Below are positions 1-7,332 of a stretch of 36,243 nt of DNA, one piece after another. Position numbers and translations under genes: made by a program. The stretch lies in NCBI GenBank assembly GCA_041940305.1, contig JBGTSJ010000039.1, forward strand, positions 1-36,243, written 5' to 3'. Below the pieces are notes generated by a model. That model was given only the letters and a program-made list of their open reading frames with translations, did not search any database and was not told the origin of the DNA. This DNA is from JBGTSJ01 sp041940305 (GTDB lineage Bacteria > Planctomycetota > Planctomycetia > Planctomycetales > Planctomycetaceae). The stretch's first letter is position 1. Each line of letters begins with the position of its first letter.

Positions 1-1
1 G

Positions 2-799
2 CGCCTGGCGGATCTCGTCGCCTCCAATCTCGAGCTCGACATCGCGGGCAAGCAGAGCCTGCTCGAGGAGCTCGACGTGGTGGTGCGGCTGCGCCGGGTG
101 CGCGACGAGCTGAAGCGCGCGGCCGACGCGCTGCAGATCGAGAGCGAGATCCGCGAGAAGGTGCAGACCGAGATGGGCCGCACCCAGCGCGAGTACATGC
201 TGCGCCAGCAGCTCGACCAGATCCGCAAGGAGCTGGAGAACAGCAGCAGCGACTACGACAAGGAGAAGCTCGAAGAGCGCATCGCCAAGCTCTCCGGCGG
301 CGTCGCCCAGGTCAACGTCGGGGCCGCCACCGAGTCCGAGATGAAGGAGAAGAAGGCCCGCGTCGAAGACGCCCTCCACGCCACCCGTGCGGCTGTGGAA
401 GAGGGCATCCTCCCCGGCGGCGGCGTCGCCCTCCTCCGCGCCAGCATCGCCGTCGATCCCGGCAAGCTTAGCCAGGACGAGCTCGTCGGCTACAACATCA
501 TCAAGCGCGCCTGCCGCGCCCCCGCCACGCAGATCGCAAACAACTGCGGCGTCGATGGGGCCGTGATCTGCGAAAAGATCACCGAGCTCAAGGGCAACCA
601 CGGCTACAACGCCGCCACGGGTGAGTACGAAGACCTCGTCAAGTCCGGCGTCATCGACCCGGTCAAAGTCACCCGCAGCGCCCTCCAGAACTCGGCCAGC
701 GTAGCCACCCTCCTCCTCACCAGCGACGCCCTCATCGCCGAAAAACCCAAAGACGGCGACAAGAAGGGCCCCGCCGGCGGAGACAGTGATCTCTACTGA
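2..799 (+). CDS. Lon N-terminal fragment fused in frame to GroEL C-terminal part (probable chimera)
   Basis: The frame is open from the left edge, so the 5' end is missing; about 265 residues remain. The first ~75 residues match the Lon protease N-terminal/helical linker region (LADLVASNLELD, KVQTEMGRTQREYMLRQQL). From about residue 73 the protein is chaperonin GroEL: SSSDYDKEKLEERIAKLSGG, then AATESEMKEKKARVEDALHA, EEGILPGGG and the equatorial-domain C-terminus to an acidic tail ending GGDSDLY. The join lies in the stretch QIRKELE (about 218-239), a string that both families carry at the matching place. Intact Lon is ~800 and GroEL ~545 residues, and a native fusion is not known to me. Most likely two genes were joined through a short identical stretch, by assembly error or recombination. 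The GroEL part is credible as the 3' end of groL because a good terminator follows it. Confidence 0.85.
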   Translation, partial: RLADLVASNLELDIAGKQSLLEELDVVVRLRRVRDELKRAADALQIESEIREKVQTEMGRTQREYMLRQQLDQIRKELENSSSDYDKEKLEERIAKLSGGVAQVNVGAATESEMKEKKARVEDALHATRAAVEEGILPGGGVALLRASIAVDPGKLSQDELVGYNIIKRACRAPATQIANNCGVDGAVICEKITELKGNHGYNAATGEYEDLVKSGVIDPVKVTRSALQNSASVATLLLTSDALIAEKPKDGDKKGPAGGDSDLY

Positions 800-832
800 T
801 CACAACTGGGAGGAGACCGAAAAACGCCAAAC

Positions 833-865
833 CCCGGCTTCGAACCTTCGAAGCCGGGAGTTTTT
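833..865 (+). terminator. Rho-independent terminator after the groEL end
   Basis: A perfect 12-bp inverted repeat (CCCGGCTTCGAA at 833-844 and TTCGAAGCCGGG at 847-858) is followed by GAG and a run of five T. It lies 33 bp after the GroEL stop codon, the expected place for a chaperonin operon terminator. Confidence 0.85.
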
Positions 866-907
866 GCTTCCTGAACCCTCGATCTCCCAAATCAGTCGAG
901 TTCAATT

Positions 908-1666
908 ATGCCTGTGCGCATCGAGCCTGACGGCCTGCGTCTCATCGCATGGGATGAGGACGCCCGGCAATGGGTTGCACTACACACTCCGGGAATTGGG
1001 GCTTTGGCGTTACTCGACCAATACGTCGAGGTGCGACCCGACACGACGCTTCGCGACATCTTCAAGATCGTTGGCCGCGATCCCCAGCTTTGTTCGTTTC
1101 TGACTGACTACTGCTCATGCCGGATCGCTTCCCTCCTTTTACGCTCTGAGGTTGACGACATTGCCCCCGACGTACCAGCGATTGTCGAAGGTGAAGACGG
1201 TCAGTACACCGTCGACGAAAAACCCGTATCAAACCGCCAAGCTGCCTTTATTTCGATCTGTCGAGAAATGTTCGTCATTGAGCGCGGCGATGGTCGTCGC
1301 GAGATTTGCATCCACACAGAGTGTTGGCTGAGTTCGCGCGAGGATCCCACCAGCGGATCGTCAATGCCGCATGAACTCCGCACGCAGGACACGATTCCCA
1401 CTTACCTTTTGGACTGCCAACTTAGGTTGGACCCTGAAGTCCGCCTCGATATTGACCTGAAAACAGGCGATTTGGGTTCCATCGAGACAGTCGAGATGCG
1501 ATTTCGTCTGCTCGATCTCTTCAAAGTACTATTCTCTCAGTTCGGACAACCCATATTCGACGAACGATACCAAGAAGAAGTCGATGAGTACGAGGACGCG
1601 CTGCGGCGCATCCGAGAACGATTCCGGAATCCGCCGGAGGATACAGGCGGAACATTGCCAGGCTGA
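908..1666 (+). CDS. Hypothetical protein (252 aa)
   Basis: I do not recognise this protein. It opens with MPVRIEPDGLRLIAWDEDA, has no signal peptide or membrane segment, and is rich in acidic and arginine residues, so it is probably cytoplasmic. The last ~50 residues (FDERYQEEVDEYEDALRRIR) look helical, possibly a coiled coil. No clear Shine-Dalgarno precedes the ATG at 908. The base composition is visibly less GC-rich than the GroEL and planctomycete core genes around it, as is the next gene, which suggests an accessory or transferred segment. The next gene starts 67 bp downstream on the same strand, so co-transcription is possible. Confidence 0.65.
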   Translation: MPVRIEPDGLRLIAWDEDARQWVALHTPGIGALALLDQYVEVRPDTTLRDIFKIVGRDPQLCSFLTDYCSCRIASLLLRSEVDDIAPDVPAIVEGEDGQYTVDEKPVSNRQAAFISICREMFVIERGDGRREICIHTECWLSSREDPTSGSSMPHELRTQDTIPTYLLDCQLRLDPEVRLDIDLKTGDLGSIETVEMRFRLLDLFKVLFSQFGQPIFDERYQEEVDEYEDALRRIRERFRNPPEDTGGTLPG

Positions 1667-1733
1667 TGAAGTATGTGATCTCAACGCGGTCTGCGATTGC
1701 CAACTGTGGTGTAACCGTGTTGGAAGTTACGCA

Positions 1734-3062
1734 ATGTCAAACTTTCAAACTCATCGACTCGCCACCGCAACCAATGAGTCCGCGACCGTATTCCTTCTGC
1801 GTCCGCCGGACCAGCCGATTGACGCTCGCTCCCTTCTGGCGAGATGCGTTGGTCTTGACTCCTCGCTAAGTGCTGCATTTACCGACCTACGCGAATGCAA
1901 CGCTCAAGCCTTGCGCGCCTCTCCTAACACAATTGTGGTGATTGAGGGCCGACATCGCCATAAGAAGTTTGGGTATCTAGGCGATGCGGTGCAAAGCTCT
2001 TGCACAATACAGCCACTTCAACAGCACCTTGGCAGTGATCGCGTCAGCGTATTCAGTTCGAACCCTGACCTAATCGATGGCTTTCCTCTGCCCGATTGCC
2101 CGAATGTGACCCCTCAATCATTCGCTGGAAATGATCGCTACTGGCAGAGCATTTCGGGGTATGCAGGTCTTCGCCCTGTCCTCATCCCAACTTTGGCGAG
2201 ATTCGCGTCCGTCCTGCATACAGATGTCGAACTACCGTCACATTTTCAGGAGGGCGACGATGGCGATTGCCGCAATGTGTTCTGCTCCGGGGGAGAGGTG
2301 TGTCCTCGTCACGTGATAATCAAGAAGCGATTCTGGTCCGACGGTCAGTTGCATCTAACAGAAGCGCTCCGAGTGTGGTTATGGCTCTTCGGTGCTGATG
2401 GACATGCACCGATGTCTCCGCTACTCGTAAAAGGAACACACATCCCGTCGCTGCAGCGCTATTCACTTTCTGACGGACGAGTGCGGAAGGCTAAGGGTGG
2501 CTGTGTTCCAGCGACCATCGGACATAGAATTCCATTGATCATCTTTCCCGACACGGAAGGAAAGCCCTGCAAATTGTGGCCGACGGCGCACTGGGGTCAG
2601 ATGTTTGAGGAACTGATGAAACTCGGATTGGCTGGCCACATCCATTGCCTCTTGTCCCAACCAATCATCCCGAAACCAAATCGACCTCTCCCGAAAGCGT
2701 ATGTCGAAATCAGAACTCATGCAGCGCGCTCAGGTCTAAGTGTCGCCTGCTTTGCAGAACCGCTGGAGAGATTGGTCAAGATGATTCGTTGGATGTGCGG
2801 AGAATATCGTGATGTGATCGCGTTGGGCCTCGACAGCATGGGTGCTGCTCACCTTTGTCCAGCACTTGGAACGCATGCCGTTGTCATCGGGCATCGCTCC
2901 GGCGTCTATGGCGGCGATCCATTTTATTCTGCGCCACTGTCGTATCTTGGCAAGAAGACTTCGATCGTTCTTCCTCCTGCCGGTAGTGTCGATGCAGCAA
3001 TGACGCGCCCGTCCGATGTTGCGAACGCGATCGCATCGATTGTGCACAGCATTGTTGACTAA
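1734..3062 (+). CDS. Possible GT9-like (heptosyltransferase-type) glycosyltransferase
   Basis: The frame is open from 1584, but I choose the ATG at 1734 (MSNFQTHRLATATNES): GGAAG sits about 7 bp upstream and this start avoids overlap with the preceding gene, giving 442 residues. The C-terminal half has features of GT-B enzymes of the ADP-heptose:LPS heptosyltransferase type. One is a segment like the GT9 hallmark (PLIIFPDTEGKPCKLWPTAH, compare HPG...KRWP). The other is a late stretch, GLDSMGAAHLCPALGTHAVV, resembling the GT9 nucleotide-sugar site (NDSGPMHLAAALGTP). The N-terminal half is not recognisable and has several cysteines. The similarity is by eye and weak; a different Rossmann-like protein is possible. 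GC is low for this window. Confidence 0.5.
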   Translation: MSNFQTHRLATATNESATVFLLRPPDQPIDARSLLARCVGLDSSLSAAFTDLRECNAQALRASPNTIVVIEGRHRHKKFGYLGDAVQSSCTIQPLQQHLGSDRVSVFSSNPDLIDGFPLPDCPNVTPQSFAGNDRYWQSISGYAGLRPVLIPTLARFASVLHTDVELPSHFQEGDDGDCRNVFCSGGEVCPRHVIIKKRFWSDGQLHLTEALRVWLWLFGADGHAPMSPLLVKGTHIPSLQRYSLSDGRVRKAKGGCVPATIGHRIPLIIFPDTEGKPCKLWPTAHWGQMFEELMKLGLAGHIHCLLSQPIIPKPNRPLPKAYVEIRTHAARSGLSVACFAEPLERLVKMIRWMCGEYRDVIALGLDSMGAAHLCPALGTHAVVIGHRSGVYGGDPFYSAPLSYLGKKTSIVLPPAGSVDAAMTRPSDVANAIASIVHSIVD

Positions 3063-3100
3063 GGGGCGTGGCGCCGGGGTGCCTGTGGTCCGCCGAGTTG

Positions 3101-3271
3101 AGTGAAGTAGGGCCGGCTGTGCCGGCCGCCGTTGGACGTCCCCAACTGCATCGGGCCTCTGTGGATCTGTCCCGAACCGACTTGAACGGCCGCGATTGAT
3201 TGCTGCTTCTGCGCACCGCGGCCGGCACTGCCGGCCCTATGATTGGACTCCACTCCTTCACATGGCATCAT
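3101..3271. repeat. Intergenic inverted-repeat element, copy 1
   Basis: Imperfect terminal inverted repeats of about 22 bp bound a core of ~90 bp: TAGGGCCGGCTGTGCCGGCC at 3108 and GGCCGGCACTGCCGGCCCTA ending at 3239. Homology to the second copy (3879-4040) extends past both arms, up to a shared CATGGCATSAT at 3261-3271. No open frame in it looks like a protein. It resembles a MITE- or BIME-type non-autonomous element. Confidence 0.75.
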
Positions 3272-3392
3272 GGCCCCGCGACCTGCGGCCTTCACCGGGG
3301 TACTGTCGAACGCCGAATTGAGTCTTGCCAATGTGACAGGATGGTTGCTGTTGTAGCGCAGTGAACGACTAGCCGACTTGCAAAGACATCCT

Positions 3393-3869
3393 ATGCCCGC
3401 GCAGGAATTCAGTGACTACTGCAGTGAGTTCTCCGACCGTCTCATTGCTCTGGCTCTGCACCAGTATCCGCAATGGGACACTCATCCCCGCGAGAAGAAG
3501 CCGGTCTCTTCGAATCGGTACGAGTTGAATCGTCGCCTCAAGCTCGCCGATGGCGGCACGCTCATTGCTCAGTACACATTCACGTCAGAACGGACTGTGG
3601 TTGCGTTGTACCTCACCATGCTGCAGGAGGTGGGGACCGCGTGTGATCGATTGGAGAAGGCTCGGTGCGACATCGAGCACGCCTGTCGCACCCGCGCACA
3701 TTGGGAGTTCAATCGCCACGCACCTATCCGTTTCGTTTTGCCGGTTGTTCACAGCGCAGGGATACTGACCTCCGATGACTCGACTGACCGATTGATCACC
3801 CGCTGCGTCGACATCATGCGAATGCTTCAAGAATTGGCACTACCTCTTTTCGGATTGCGCGTGAAGTGA
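3393..3869 (+). CDS. Hypothetical protein (158 aa)
   Basis: Not recognised. The ATG at 3393 (MPAQEFSDYCSEFSDRLIAL) is preferred over the in-frame TTG at 3378; neither has a clear Shine-Dalgarno. The protein has no signal peptide or membrane segment. It seems to be a compact α/β domain (strands around RLKLADGGTLIAQYTF and ERTVVALYLTML, helices LITRCVDIMRMLQELALPL), and its size fits a small effector, immunity or stress protein, though nothing proves that. It lies between two direct copies of the inverted-repeat element (3101-3271 and 3879-4040), so it may have arrived or may move as a cassette. Confidence 0.55.
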   Translation: MPAQEFSDYCSEFSDRLIALALHQYPQWDTHPREKKPVSSNRYELNRRLKLADGGTLIAQYTFTSERTVVALYLTMLQEVGTACDRLEKARCDIEHACRTRAHWEFNRHAPIRFVLPVVHSAGILTSDDSTDRLITRCVDIMRMLQELALPLFGLRVK

Positions 3870-3878
3870 AGTAGTGAA

Positions 3879-4040
3879 GTAGAAGTAGGGCCGGCTGGGC
3901 CGGCCGCCGATGGACATTCCGACGGGCATCGAGCCACTGTGGACCTGTCCCACCCCTGCACGGACGGCTGCGATTGATCGCCCGCTCTGCGCGACGCGGC
4001 CGGCGCGACGGTTAGATGCGGCCGACCGGCATGGCATGAT
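3879..4040. repeat. Intergenic inverted-repeat element, copy 2
   Basis: Collinear with copy 1 and in the same orientation: GTAGGGCCGGCTGGGCCGGC from 3885, a core with ACTGTGGACCTGTCCC and GCGATTGAT, a right arm at 3996-4013, and the shared CATGGCATGAT at 4030-4040. The right arm has decayed (GCGGCCGGCGCGACGGTTA), so the inverted repeat is no longer intact. It starts about 10 bp after the stop codon of the preceding gene. Confidence 0.7.
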
Positions 4041-4203
4041 GTGGTTGAGCTTTATGACCCTGCGGGGTACGTTGATCCGAGGTCGGCTGTGCCTGCGGTG
4101 GCCGGGGCCGTATCTGGAAGATCTCGGCTAAATCTCAGAAGGAGCCGAACGCGAGTTCGACCTTGGTTGGCTTTTTCCAACTCCTACGCAGAAGGAATTC
4201 GCC

Positions 4204-4395
4204 ATGGCGACTCGTTGCCCAAATTGCGGATATCCACTCCACCAGGATGGAACTTGCTGGAATGCGAACTGCAGTCGGGCGTGGTCGGCTGCTGGTGGCG
4301 GAGCCGGCCAAGGGGAGAGCGGACTTGCTGCGGCACTGGGCTGCCTGATTCTCCTCGGCGCGGCGGCTGGCGCAATCTACTTCTTCTTCTTTTGA
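4204..4395 (+). CDS. Small zinc-ribbon membrane protein (63 aa)
   Basis: A short but convincing gene. The sequence AGAAGGA lies 8 bp upstream of the ATG. Residues 5-23 form a zinc ribbon (CPNCGYPLHQDGTCWNANC: CxxC then CxxxxC). A Gly/Ala linker follows, then one hydrophobic helix (about residues 41-63: LAAALGCLILLGAAAGAIYF) that ends at the C-terminus, so the protein is probably anchored with the ribbon in the cytoplasm. The function is unknown; such proteins are often annotated only as zinc-ribbon domain proteins. It stands alone on this strand. Confidence 0.75.
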   Translation: MATRCPNCGYPLHQDGTCWNANCSRAWSAAGGGAGQGESGLAAALGCLILLGAAAGAIYFFFF

Positions 4396-5380
4396 GCCCT
4401 TGCTTCGCAGGGCGGCCCAGCGTTGAACAAACCGGTTGCGCAGCACAGGAATTCTGTCCTGTGCACCTCTCACGTCTGGCGTCCACTTCTTGCTTGCCAG
4501 GTGCCCCGGTTGAGCGTCAGACCTGCGTGTGCCACGGGCGTGTCGCCGTGCCGCTGGACGCTGACGTCGATACCGCGTCCCGTGGGGAGGCATCGGACCC
4601 TCGAACACCCCCGATCACGCGTCGCCTCGATCCCGCCGCACGTCCCGCTGTCGTCACCAACGCAGCGACACGGCTGGCCTTGCCGTGACACACGCCGTCG
4701 GATGCTCGTCGCCGCGGCCGCCGACCGCAGACGAGGCACGACGGATCTCCACTCCACTCCTCGCAGCCCAACCCTTCCCCCCCTTCTTTGCGCGTCTCCG
4801 CGTCTTTGTGCCTTTGCGTCAACCAACTTTCCCTCGGCGCAACTCCCCCGGATCGGGTAGGCAGCCACATAAGGCACGACGATCCGTGATCTCCCACCGT
4901 CCAACTTTCCACCAACTTGACGGCAACTTATCGCAACTTGTCACCAACTCAGTCACGATTCACTCCCCCCGCAAGTTGAAAAGTTGCCGAGTTGCCCACC
5001 CCGCCCCACCCCCGCCGCGCAACCGGCGAAGCAGGGCCGGCCAAGCCGGTCCGACGGACGCCGCCGTTCATGTCCGACTGGCGTCGTCCCCACTTCTCCG
5101 GCGGCACTGGCTTGCTTGCGCTCGTGACCGGAATCCGTCACGTGCAACTCTCGAAACCGATCCTCCTGTCGGATGACTGACACAAAACCCTCGCCCGGAG
5201 GCGCAAGGACGTGTGAAACCTGATCTCACAACAGGGGAGCGCCCCGAATGCAGTCCCCCGCCGTTGCGCGATATATCCCTCTTTCCTAGTTCGGCGCGAC
5301 CGTCATCGTGAGTCTCCTAATAGACAGAGAGCACTGGGACGGCGACCACAGTCCTAACACACTGAGAGAAGGAGGCGCGG
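4396..5380. other. Gene-free, repeat-rich stretch
   Basis: I find no credible gene here. The stretch holds an 8-bp inverted repeat (GCACAGGA/TCCTGTGC, 4443-4464), a copy of a dispersed repeat at 4499-4581, and a simple-looking segment at about 4788-4823 (CTCCGCGTCTTTGTGCCTTT) of a kind common between genes in planctomycetes. It also has a cluster of CAACTT hexamers in both orientations (4902-4986). The last ~180 bp are presumably the promoter and leader of the secreted protein at 5381, but I cannot place a promoter with confidence. Confidence 0.6.
4499..4581. repeat. Dispersed intergenic repeat B, copy 1
   Basis: The block AGGTGCCCCGGTTGAGCGTC followed by GTGTGCCACGGGCGTGTC and ending ...GACGTCGATACCGCGTC is collinear with 7979-8060 with moderate divergence. 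It is non-coding in both places. Confidence 0.7.
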
Positions 5381-6208
5381 ATGTTTCAACGATTGCTGGT
5401 TCCATGTGCATTGATGGCGGTGATGGCCCTCGGGGCGAGTGATCTGTACGCGGGAAAGTCCAATAAGGATTCCAAGAAGCCGAAGGACCCGGTCGTCACC
5501 CAGCCGATCGTGCAGGTGCTTGATGTCTTCGTGCATCAGGTTGTGGAAGTCGACGGTGCCCTGGTGGCGCAGGCGGAGGTGACCCTCGACATCACCGGCC
5601 GCATCGTAATCCGTGAAGTGGAAATCCCGCTGGATCTGATCGGTCTGCCGGGGATGGAGGACGAATGCGACATTCTCAGCCTGTCGCTGGGACCGGTTGA
5701 GCTCGACCTGCTCGGCCTGGTCGTCGAGCTCGATGACTGCAACGACGGCCCCGTCACGGTCGACATCTTCGCCGTCGAGGGACAAGGGCCCCTTGGCGAC
5801 CTGCTGTGCAGCGTCGCGGGCGCCTTGAACGACGGGATGACCCTCTCCGAGATCCTGGGCGACATGGACGATGACGACTTCGAGCTGCTGACGACCGGCC
5901 TGGCCGACATCCTCGACGCGGTGGCGGGCAATCTGATCGGGACGGGTGCCGCTCAGCAGGCCTCTGCGAGCTCGCACACCAACCGTTGCGACATCCTGGC
6001 GCTCGCCATTCCCGATGGCATCCAGCTCAGCCTCCTCGGTCTCGAAGTGGAAACGAGCGGCATCTGCCTGGACGTGTACGCCCTCAGCGGACGCAATAAT
6101 CTGCTGGGCGACCTCCTCTGCAGCCTCACCGACGCGCTCAATCGGGGCCGCAACACGAAGGGACTGGTGAAGCGGATCAACAAGGTCATTGATCGCTCGC
6201 TCCGCTAA
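5381..6208 (+). CDS. Secreted protein with a duplicated Leu-rich motif, function unknown
   Basis: The ATG at 5381 has a very strong Shine-Dalgarno (AAGGAGG, 5369-5375). The 275-residue product has a Sec signal peptide (MFQRLLVPCALMAVMALGAS, cleavage probably near LYAG) and a Lys-rich start to the mature part. Two related repeats follow. The first begins CDILSLSLGPVELDLLGLVV and ends GPLGDLLCSVAGALNDG. The second begins CDILALAIPDGIQLSLLGLE and ends NLLGDLLCSLTDALNRG. Each has a Cys at the start, a Cys in the middle and a Cys in the LLC element, which suggests structural disulfides outside the cytoplasm. Exported proteins with the L-GPL-LDLLGL...GNLLGxLLC signature occur in planctomycetes and other soil bacteria, with no known function to my knowledge. 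A hairpin follows the gene. Confidence 0.85.
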   Translation: MFQRLLVPCALMAVMALGASDLYAGKSNKDSKKPKDPVVTQPIVQVLDVFVHQVVEVDGALVAQAEVTLDITGRIVIREVEIPLDLIGLPGMEDECDILSLSLGPVELDLLGLVVELDDCNDGPVTVDIFAVEGQGPLGDLLCSVAGALNDGMTLSEILGDMDDDDFELLTTGLADILDAVAGNLIGTGAAQQASASSHTNRCDILALAIPDGIQLSLLGLEVETSGICLDVYALSGRNNLLGDLLCSLTDALNRGRNTKGLVKRINKVIDRSLR

Positions 6209-6240
6209 GACAGGCGGAAGTCGCGTCAATAAATGCAGCG

Positions 6241-6276
6241 GGAAACCCGGCTTCTCCGAGAGGCCGGGTTTCCTTT
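6241..6276 (+). terminator. Hairpin terminator between converging genes
   Basis: An 11-bp perfect inverted repeat (GGAAACCCGGC at 6241-6251, GCCGGGTTTCC at 6263-6273) is followed by a short TTTG. It lies 32 bp after the secreted-protein stop and just beyond the 3' end of the convergent ATP-grasp gene. The T run is weak, but the stem is strong and could act on both strands. Confidence 0.65.
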
Positions 6277-6319
6277 GCGCTGGTCCGCTCCGCCGGCGAT
6301 CTCGTTCTGTGCGTTCGGG

Positions 6320-7216
6320 TCAGCAGAGCAGATCGAGCAGGGCCTCGGTGAGCGGGAGGCGTGTGGCCGCTTCAAAACCGAGGAACATCGGGCTGGGGTT
6401 GGCCTCCAGGAAGACGTACTCACCATCCGGCGTGAGCCGGAAGTCGATGCCGGTCCACTGCAATGCGAGGCTGCGGGCAATCTGTCTGCAATGCTCCGCC
6501 TGAATCGTGGAAAGCGGATGCACAGTGATCTGCGGCTGCGGATCATCACGAAAATCGACCGCGTTAGTCCGGATCTCGCAGGCGAGCACCCGTTCGCCGG
6601 CGACGAACGCCCGGATGTTGGTCCCGGCAATCTCTTCCTGAAGGGTGATCGGAGCCATGGAGAGCCGCTGCAGCGCTGGAGGTGACAGCATCTCGTCGGT
6701 GAGGCGGAACGCATGGGCTCCCCCCTGCACCGGCTTCGCGATGATCTGCCGAATCCGCCGGACGAAATTTCCAACGGCCTCCGGGTCATTCGTCAGCAGT
6801 GTGGCCGGCGTGGGGACTCCAAGCCGCGCGATCCTCGCAAGCTGGACCGGCTTGGTCTGATGCAGCTGCCAGGCCTCCCAACCGTTGACCCAGCGGGCCG
6901 GCAGCCAGATCAACAGCGACTCGAACAGACTGCGCGCGTCGTTATGCGCCAGGAAAGACTGTTCGGGATCCGGCAACTCGGGAGTGATCACCGAGTCGTA
7001 GGTCCGCCAGTACACCGACTTGATGCTCCCGAACTCCATGCGTGCTCCGTCGCTTTCGAAGTATCCCGATCCCGCAATCGGATCGAACGCGACCGACATC
7101 TGCTGCGGGAAGCGGCGTGCGTCGACAACGAGCACACTTCCCCGCCGCTGCTGGAGCTGCCGGCGCACCTGCGCGACATGGGGGTCTTCCGGATCACCCA
7201 GGATGAGGACGCTCAT
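6320..7216 (-). CDS. ATP-grasp peptide ligase, MvdC/MvdD-like (candidate graspetide synthetase)
   Basis: I choose the ATG at 7216 (MSVLILGDPED, 298 aa); an in-frame GTG at 7240 is the alternative. The N-terminal ~110 residues look like the pre-ATP-grasp domain of microviridin ligases (strand SVLILGD; SIKSVYWRTYDSVITPE, where MvdD has a W-Y-R-R motif). The ATP-grasp fold then shows IIAKPVQGG (K161), LQEEIAGTNIRAFVAGERV (E194/E195, R202), GIDFRLTPDGEYVFLEANPS (D258, E271, N273 as likely Mg/ATP ligands) and a C-terminal LPLTEALLDLL helix. The segment TPDGEYVFLE-NP and the TGLPIxEAxxDLL-type end are hallmarks of the MvdC/MvdD family rather than of RimK or glutathione synthetase. Those enzymes phosphorylate Glu/Asp side chains of a peptide and close esters or amides. 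The gene is divergent from a peptide with TTxxxxEE motifs, 116 bp away. The peptide-ligase function is inferred from family and context. Confidence 0.85.
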   Translation of the reverse strand: MSVLILGDPEDPHVAQVRRQLQQRRGSVLVVDARRFPQQMSVAFDPIAGSGYFESDGARMEFGSIKSVYWRTYDSVITPELPDPEQSFLAHNDARSLFESLLIWLPARWVNGWEAWQLHQTKPVQLARIARLGVPTPATLLTNDPEAVGNFVRRIRQIIAKPVQGGAHAFRLTDEMLSPPALQRLSMAPITLQEEIAGTNIRAFVAGERVLACEIRTNAVDFRDDPQPQITVHPLSTIQAEHCRQIARSLALQWTGIDFRLTPDGEYVFLEANPSPMFLGFEAATRLPLTEALLDLLC

Positions 7217-7332
7217 CGGCCGATTCCCGATTATCCGCACTCGCCCTGCTGCGTAGGATTGAAGTGATCACAGTCGCACCGGGACAGACCGGTGAGCGGG
7301 CCGTGTTCAGTATAGGCAGGAGTCAGCGAGTC
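7217..7332. promoter_or_regulatory. Divergent intergenic region between ATP-grasp and precursor genes
   Basis: These 116 bp must carry the outward promoters of both genes unless they are read from upstream. TATAGG at 7311-7316 is AT-rich for the region but lies too close to the start codon to serve easily as a -10 element. I cannot assign a promoter or operator. Confidence 0.4.

Noticed and set aside
3059..3331. Open frame on the minus strand over the inverted-repeat element (and its relative at 3840-4037)
   Set aside because: The two peptides resemble each other only because they are read across copies of the same non-coding repeat; neither has a ribosome site and the frame crosses the terminal inverted repeats.
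4924..4935. TTATCGCAA-like DnaA box among CAACTT repeats
   Set aside because: It does not match TTATCCACA well and there is no dnaA, no AT-rich unwinding region and no box cluster.
4041..5183. Several overlapping 60-215-residue open frames in both strands
   Set aside because: High GC makes long chance frames common; none has a ribosome site, homology or sensible composition, except the 63-residue gene at 4204.
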